From: Lacrimispora sinapis
Lineage (GTDB): Bacteria > Bacillota > Clostridia > Lachnospirales > Lachnospiraceae
NCBI RefSeq assembly: GCF_043633585.1
Contig: NZ_CP141832.1
Coordinates: forward strand, 930,001-994,000
Direction of reading: 5' to 3'
Length of the DNA: 64,000 bases
Shown: piece after piece, positions 59,644 through 64,000 of the stretch
How the letters are laid out: every line of letters starts with the position of its first letter
How positions within the stretch are numbered: position 1 is the stretch's first letter
Position numbers and translations under genes: made by a program
The notes under the pieces: model-generated
Told to the model about the DNA's origin: nothing
Database searches by the model: none
Seen by the model: only the letters and a program-made list of their open reading frames with translations

Positions 59644-60687
59644 ATGACTGACAAAGCATGGAAGGTGCTGGGCTTTGCCATCGCATGCGGCAGTGCCGTG
59701 TGGATGGCAGCAGCAGATGTGCAGGCCGCAGGTGCCGTGACGGCTGTGACTACCGGTTCCCCGGTAGCTGGTATGGAAGTCTATATGGACAAGTATCAAC
59801 AATCCCAGAAACAGAAGTCAGAAGAAAGCCCGGCCGGTCTTACGCAGGATAAAATTAGATATGGAACCTTTAACACCATTTTCAAAAATATTGGAGTGGC
59901 CAAAGTGGAGGATTCCTTAAATATCAGAAAAGAACCAAAGAATGATGCGGAAATCGTAGGAAAATTAAGAAGCCATGCCGGAAGCAGTGTATTGTCCGAG
60001 GAAAATGGCTGGTATAAAATAAAATCAGGGCAGGTAACCGGCTATGTGTATGGAGAATACTTAGCCACCGGAAAGGAAGCCAGAGCTATCGCTTACTATG
60101 ATATGAGGCTTTTGCTCCGTGTAGATACCCAGACCCTCCGGGTCCGCAGACAACCAAATACGGATTCAGAGATTTTAGGCAGAATCCATGAGGGAGAGAC
60201 GTACCGTTTCCTATCCAGCAAGGACGGATGGGCCAAAATTGAATACAGAGGCCAGACCGCTTATGCTTATGCGCCGGATTATGCCACCATTGCATACACC
60301 ATACCGGAAGCAGAGAAAAATGATGACATAAGAAACCAGGTCGTGAACTACGCGGTGAAATTCGTAGGAAATCCCTACCGGTGGGGCGGAACCAATCCCA
60401 ACACCGGTGCAGACTGTTCCGGATTTGTCCAGTATGTCATGGAACATGCAGCCGGAGTCCGTTTAGACCGGACGTCCAGACAACAGGCCGCAGAAGGCGA
60501 AGCCATTCCTGCCTCCAGTATGGAGCCGGGGGATCTGCTGTTTTACTCCAGCGGCAGCCAGATTGATCATGTAGCCATGTACATCGGCAAAGGGCAGATC
60601 ATTCATGCGGCCAACCGAAGGAGCGGAATCAAAATATCTTCCTGGGATTACCGGAAACCGGTGACCATTCGCCGTGTGATCCCATGA
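59644..60687 (+). CDS. Secreted NlpC/P60 peptidoglycan endopeptidase with SH3 domains
   Basis: A 347-residue cell-wall hydrolase. A signal peptide (about 1-28, ending DVQAAG) and a linker are followed by two bacterial SH3 domains (about 85-140, VEDSLNIRKEPKND; about 155-215, TLRVRRQPNTDSEILG) that bind peptidoglycan. A C-terminal NlpC/P60 catalytic domain has Cys in TGADCSGFVQYV and His in QIDHVAMYIG and IIHAAN. It should cut D-gamma-Glu to diamino acid bonds. AAGGAAC precedes ATG 59644. It is 71 bases after ribF and probably has its own promoter. Confidence 0.92.
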   Translation: MTDKAWKVLGFAIACGSAVWMAAADVQAAGAVTAVTTGSPVAGMEVYMDKYQQSQKQKSEESPAGLTQDKIRYGTFNTIFKNIGVAKVEDSLNIRKEPKNDAEIVGKLRSHAGSSVLSEENGWYKIKSGQVTGYVYGEYLATGKEARAIAYYDMRLLLRVDTQTLRVRRQPNTDSEILGRIHEGETYRFLSSKDGWAKIEYRGQTAYAYAPDYATIAYTIPEAEKNDDIRNQVVNYAVKFVGNPYRWGGTNPNTGADCSGFVQYVMEHAAGVRLDRTSRQQAAEGEAIPASSMEPGDLLFYSSGSQIDHVAMYIGKGQIIHAANRRSGIKISSWDYRKPVTIRRVIP

Positions 60688-60734
60688 TGTGGTCTGGCAG
60701 CGTATCAATTCCTATCCAAATATGCAAAACAAAA

Positions 60735-60790
60735 GGACCTGTAACCCATCGCTTTTATGGAAAAGCGTTGATGTTACAGGTCCCTTTGTT
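60735..60790 (+). terminator. Terminator between convergent genes
   Basis: GGACCTGTAAC (60735-60745) pairs with GTTACAGGTCC (60773-60783), with an inner CGCTTTT/AAAAGCG stem, followed by CTTTGTTT. Confidence 0.7.
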
Positions 60791-60814
60791 TAGATCTCTA
60801 TCAAACCTTATGTA

Positions 60815-62875
60815 TTATTCCCCATATACTTTCCATTCCAGAATCCCCGTAGATTTGGTGTCTTTTGAATTCATGACAATAGAGATTCCATTTGTGGTTA
60901 CAGGAGTAAAGGTTGTTGTATTGTATTGATCGACTTCGGTACCCAGACCGTTCGGATTTTCCACATCCTGCCAGTCATTTCCATCCCAATACAAGATACT
61001 GTAGGAGGCCGGTACATCAATGCCCTGTCCGTCTTTGAACCAGTAAACATCAATGCCCGAAATGGTGTAGTCTTTTGGAAAAACGTACTGAACCCATTGA
61101 GCCCCTGTTTCCGGCCAGTTTCCGTATACAGCCCCGCTTCGGTCACTGGAATTTATAGGATCAATTCCATCATTTAACGCAAAGATTGATTCCCAGTCTG
61201 ATACATAAGACGCTGAAGGGGTAGCTTGTCCGGCAATGTTTGTCAGCTCCGGCGTTGGATTAGGATTGGTGGAAGATTGAACAAAGGTCATTTCTCTGGC
61301 CAAATTGCTGATTTGTGAGATTTCCAGGCCAGAAGGTGATTGATTCCACCATTTGGAATCAGGAGTAGTATCATTGGTAAAGGAATCCTTATATCCGGCG
61401 TGGAACAAATCTCCGCTGTCCCCGCCGTTTCTGTTGTTCTCCATGTCGAATTTCCCGTCGGCCTGTTCAAGAGAGACCATGAAGTGATTGCTGGGTGTCA
61501 TGCTGTTCTTGGAATTATCTCCATTTTCATCTACATGCCAGATGGCGAGTCCGGAATCCGGTACGTCTGCATACCTTCCTGTTTTTTGAATGTTTTCGAT
61601 CAGAAAATATTCATTGGGTTTATTCCCTGACCATTTGTAGGAATAAGAATTCCCGTTATTGTCTGCAACTGCGGTAAAGGTGGTTCCGGCCTCGTAATCA
61701 TTCATATTTATGGGAGTATTCCATCCGGAAATCACATTTCTGCAATAAGGGTCCGGCGGCACCGGATTTTTTTCGTTTGCAGCAGAGCTCATTAAGCTAT
61801 ATACTCCGGCACCATGAGAATCTCCGTCGTAATCGTATAAATCCGGATATCCATAAATCATATGTCCGCTTTCGTGGCATATGGTATAGATGGATATGTC
61901 GTTTCCAATGTCAGACATTTCATATTTCTGGATTCTGGCACCATTGATATAATCTGAATTTGGATACCAGGCTTGATGCGGCCACAATCCCTTTGCCCAG
62001 CCTGCGTCAGCGGTTCCTGCATAAAGAATATTGACGGCTTTTAAAAATCCGTTGGAGTCTTTTGTCAAAGTGGAGAGGTCAAAACCTGTGGATTTCACCC
62101 ATTGGATGGCTTCTTCTACAAGTTCATCAGACCTGCCATAGGAACCTGTCTCTTCATAGATGTCATCGTAATAAGATTTGGGATGTTTGGCGGTGTAGAA
62201 GCCCAGCAAAGTATTTGTGTATGTGACTTTTCCGCCGGAGATGTCATAATAATAATCTTTGATGGAGCCGTTATTGTTAAAGCCGGTGTAGCCGGTTGCG
62301 TTAAAAAAGCTGTCTAACTGAGATTTGGAAATAGAACTTTTGGTATCAGGAAAATCAACTAAAATGGTCAATCCTTTTACATCACCGGATGATTTTAACT
62401 TTAAATCCAGTAATCCAGTGCTGTTTTGATTTTTTGAATCGGGAGTGTTTTTAAAATCCCATCCATGAAGCCTTTTTCTTACCTTATCAGACTTTTCTAT
62501 AATCGCTTCCTTTTTTATCTTTAAATGTTTTTCCAGATTGTTTTTATCCTGACCGGACTGGTCAATGGAATTGATGCTTTTTGAATCCTCTGACTTATAA
62601 ACAATACCGGTGGAAACATAATCCGTCTTGTCCTCGTTTAATTTTGCATAACAGATCCAGCCGTTTTCATCACGGCAGAGGGTATATCCGTCCAAACTTT
62701 CAATGTGCTGAAAATACTCATCACCTGTAATGTCAACCTGAACTTTCGTCCCGTCTGGCTGAACTAAATCCTGTTTTTTGTGATTATAAGGTGCCGCCAA
62801 AACGGTTGAGCTGGTAATTGTAAACATGGTTGCAACAGCAATTGCTGTTGCTAAGTGCTTTATCATTTTGCGCAT
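60815..62875 (-). CDS. Secreted M6-type metalloprotease with discoidin-like C-terminus
   Basis: A 686-residue exported protease. A signal peptide (about 1-28, ending VLAAP) leads into a propeptide-like region (GDEYFQHIESLDGYTLCRDENGWICYA) and an M6 (immune inhibitor A-like) catalytic domain. The zinc motif there is HESGHMIYGYPDLYDYDGD (HExxH plus downstream ligand). The C-terminal about 145 residues (VSDWESIFALNDGID to LEWKVYGE) resemble a galactose-binding/F5-8 type beta-sandwich. It should degrade extracellular proteins. GAAAGGAGCT precedes the start. It stands alone. Confidence 0.88.
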   Translation of the reverse strand: MRKMIKHLATAIAVATMFTITSSTVLAAPYNHKKQDLVQPDGTKVQVDITGDEYFQHIESLDGYTLCRDENGWICYAKLNEDKTDYVSTGIVYKSEDSKSINSIDQSGQDKNNLEKHLKIKKEAIIEKSDKVRKRLHGWDFKNTPDSKNQNSTGLLDLKLKSSGDVKGLTILVDFPDTKSSISKSQLDSFFNATGYTGFNNNGSIKDYYYDISGGKVTYTNTLLGFYTAKHPKSYYDDIYEETGSYGRSDELVEEAIQWVKSTGFDLSTLTKDSNGFLKAVNILYAGTADAGWAKGLWPHQAWYPNSDYINGARIQKYEMSDIGNDISIYTICHESGHMIYGYPDLYDYDGDSHGAGVYSLMSSAANEKNPVPPDPYCRNVISGWNTPINMNDYEAGTTFTAVADNNGNSYSYKWSGNKPNEYFLIENIQKTGRYADVPDSGLAIWHVDENGDNSKNSMTPSNHFMVSLEQADGKFDMENNRNGGDSGDLFHAGYKDSFTNDTTPDSKWWNQSPSGLEISQISNLAREMTFVQSSTNPNPTPELTNIAGQATPSASYVSDWESIFALNDGIDPINSSDRSGAVYGNWPETGAQWVQYVFPKDYTISGIDVYWFKDGQGIDVPASYSILYWDGNDWQDVENPNGLGTEVDQYNTTTFTPVTTNGISIVMNSKDTKSTGILEWKVYGE

Positions 62876-63247
62876 AAGATAGCTCCTTTCTGTTTTGTCA
62901 TATGCATATTATAAATCGTATCTTTTGCATGCATTTTAATAGGTTACAGACAGTTCATTTTTATAAATAGTCCAAGGGAATCACCTCATTTCATTTTACT
63001 GGATTTTATTTGTTTCTTGTTGATATTATCGTGTTCCTTTTTGTTTAATTAAGATTTGTACTTAAATATTAAGAAATATTAAGAGTTTGTATATATTTTA
63101 CAAACAAAATGTTAAAAATACTAACAATGACTCGAAAAATGTCGAAATATGTCGAATAAGGTTAAATCTTTTGAAATCCAGTAATTATAATTCGGACAGG
63201 GATAAGCAGAGGGAAGAAAAATTGAAACGGTTTTTTTTTTCAGACAG
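62876..63247. other. AT-rich intergenic region upstream of the protease gene
   Basis: About 370 AT-rich bases without a convincing ORF. It contains two AAATATTAAG copies (63064-63073 and 63075-63084) spaced 11 bases apart, and TGTCGAAATATGTCGAA nearby. A weak minus-strand -10 (TATAAT) sits at 62913-62908 for the protease gene. Confidence 0.4.
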
Positions 63248-63285
63248 AAAAAGGCAGCGGATGCAAAAGCATCTGCTGCCTTTTT
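63248..63285. terminator. Bidirectional terminator after the LivF-type gene
   Basis: AAAAAGGCAGCGGATGC (63248-63264) pairs with GCATCTGCTGCCTTTTT (63269-63285) around a 4-base loop, with A and T runs on both sides. It lies just beyond the stop of the minus-strand ABC gene. Confidence 0.85.
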
Positions 63286-63309
63286 CTAAATGTATGGAGA
63301 AGATAAAAA

Positions 63310-64000
63310 TTAATTCTTTTTCTTTCCAAGGTAAGCGGCTTTCACTGATTCATCCGCCAGAAGCTCTTTTCCTGCTCCGGATAAGGTGATCCGTCCGGTT
63401 TCCAGCACATAGCCGATATCCGCCGTGTGCAGGGCCATATTGGCATTCTGCTCGATTAAAAGCACTGTCACGCCCTTTTTATTAATCTCCCTGATGATCG
63501 AGAATAAATCCTTTACAATAAGCGGTGCCAAGCCAAGAGACGGTTCGTCCATCATTAAGATTCTTGGCTTGCTCATTAAGGCTCTTGCCACTGCAAGCAT
63601 CTGCTGTTCTCCGCCGGAAAGCGTTCCGGAAAGCTGCCAGCTGCGTTCCTTTAATCTTGGAAAAAGAGTATATACCCAGTTGATATCGTCTTCCAGGCTG
63701 TCTTTTCTCAAATAAGCTCCGATTTTTATATTTTCAATGACCGTCATATCCGGAAATACATGGCGCCCTTCCGGTACCAGTGCGATTCCCTTGGCTACGA
63801 TCCCGGTCGTGTCAATACCGATCAGCTCTTGTCCGTCTAAGGTAATGCTGCTTCCTGCGGCAGGCTTGACAAGCCCTACAATGGACCGGAGGGTGGTGCT
63901 TTTTCCTGCTCCGTTGGCACCGATCAAGGTCACAATGCTTTTATCCGGTACTTCAAAAGAAATTCCCTTTACGGCCTCAATCCCCCCATAATTCACTCGT
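63310..64000 (-). CDS. livF: Branched-chain amino acid ABC transporter ATPase LivF, 5' end cut off
   Basis: The C-terminal 230 or so residues of a LivF-type ATPase. Walker A is GANGAGKST, the signature LSGGEQQMLAVARALM, Walker B ILMMDEPSLGLAP and the switch LLIEQN. The LivF-specific PDMTVIENIKIGAYLR block is present. The first visible codons (NYGGIEAVKGISFEV) correspond to about residue 10 of the family, so the true start lies beyond the window edge; a GTG at 63996 is not a credible start. Genes for LivG, LivM, LivH and the binding protein are expected to its right. Confidence 0.88.
   Translation of the reverse strand, partial: RVNYGGIEAVKGISFEVPDKSIVTLIGANGAGKSTTLRSIVGLVKPAAGSSITLDGQELIGIDTTGIVAKGIALVPEGRHVFPDMTVIENIKIGAYLRKDSLEDDINWVYTLFPRLKERSWQLSGTLSGGEQQMLAVARALMSKPRILMMDEPSLGLAPLIVKDLFSIIREINKKGVTVLLIEQNANMALHTADIGYVLETGRITLSGAGKELLADESVKAAYLGKKKN

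Noticed and set aside
63996..64000. GTG 63996 as the start of the LivF-type gene
   Set aside because: The protein would lack the first strand of the ABC fold; the frame continues to the window edge, so the gene is truncated.

Overview
The window looks like a chromosomal segment of a low-to-mid GC Gram-positive anaerobe of the Lachnospiraceae (Clostridia). I infer something near Lacrimispora / former Clostridium saccharolyticum from protein style, AGGAGG-type ribosome binding sites, frequent GTG/TTG starts, sortase and IF-2 types and gene content. This is recognition, not a search result. I see no rRNA, tRNA, CRISPR array, complete mobile element or replication origin.

Layout. 0-2.9 kb: a small membrane protein, then larB-larC (nickel-pincer cofactor synthesis) with a translationally coupled small membrane protein of possible FAIM-like fold. 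3.2-5.7 kb: a PRD/BglG-type regulator whose two PTS phosphorylation residues are both substituted, plus a small coiled-coil protein. 5.7-13.7 kb: a LysR regulator divergent from a six-gene operon of a PotABCD-type ABC importer, adenine deaminase and a second deaminase, probably uptake and deamination of a purine-like compound. 13.7-18.4 kb: rpsO, a large structured intergenic element, pnp and a YtcJ-like amidohydrolase. 18.4-20.4 kb (minus): an AAA ATPase plus TOPRIM protein pair, a candidate defence module. 20.6-23.6 kb: a yybP-ykoY-type (Mn2+) riboswitch and its P-type ATPase. 23.7-30.3 kb: an ABC-F protein, a chemotaxis receptor, an integrase-like mini-ORF, a methyltransferase, and a nucleotidyltransferase-aminotransferase fusion. 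30.4-38.3 kb: a zinc-homeostasis operon: Fur/Zur-type regulator, Cys-rich membrane protein, ZnuA-ZnuC-ZnuB, two CobW-type GTPases, a GTPase-permease (YcgR) fusion and YcgQ. 38.4-47.2 kb: a GH18 glycosidase, then a TPR regulator divergent from a class B sortase and a 1780-residue IPKTG-anchored adhesin. 47.3-50.5 kb: an autoregulated marR-pirin operon and an ABC ATPase/permease pair without binding protein. 50.8-59.6 kb: the classic rimP-nusA-ylxR-ylxQ-infB-rbfA-nrnA-truB-ribF operon, with an unusually repetitive IF-2. 59.6-64 kb: an NlpC/P60 hydrolase, a secreted M6-type metalloprotease, and the 3' part of a LivF-type ATPase cut by the window edge.

Most promising for new biology: the AAA/TOPRIM pair (18360-20442), the GTPase-permease fusion in the zinc operon (34731-36296), the branched RNA-like element between rpsO and pnp (about 14258-14460), the phosphosite-less PRD regulator (3271-5352), and the nucleotidyltransferase-PLP enzyme fusion (28495-30303). 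All functions are read from motifs and context; no database search was run.
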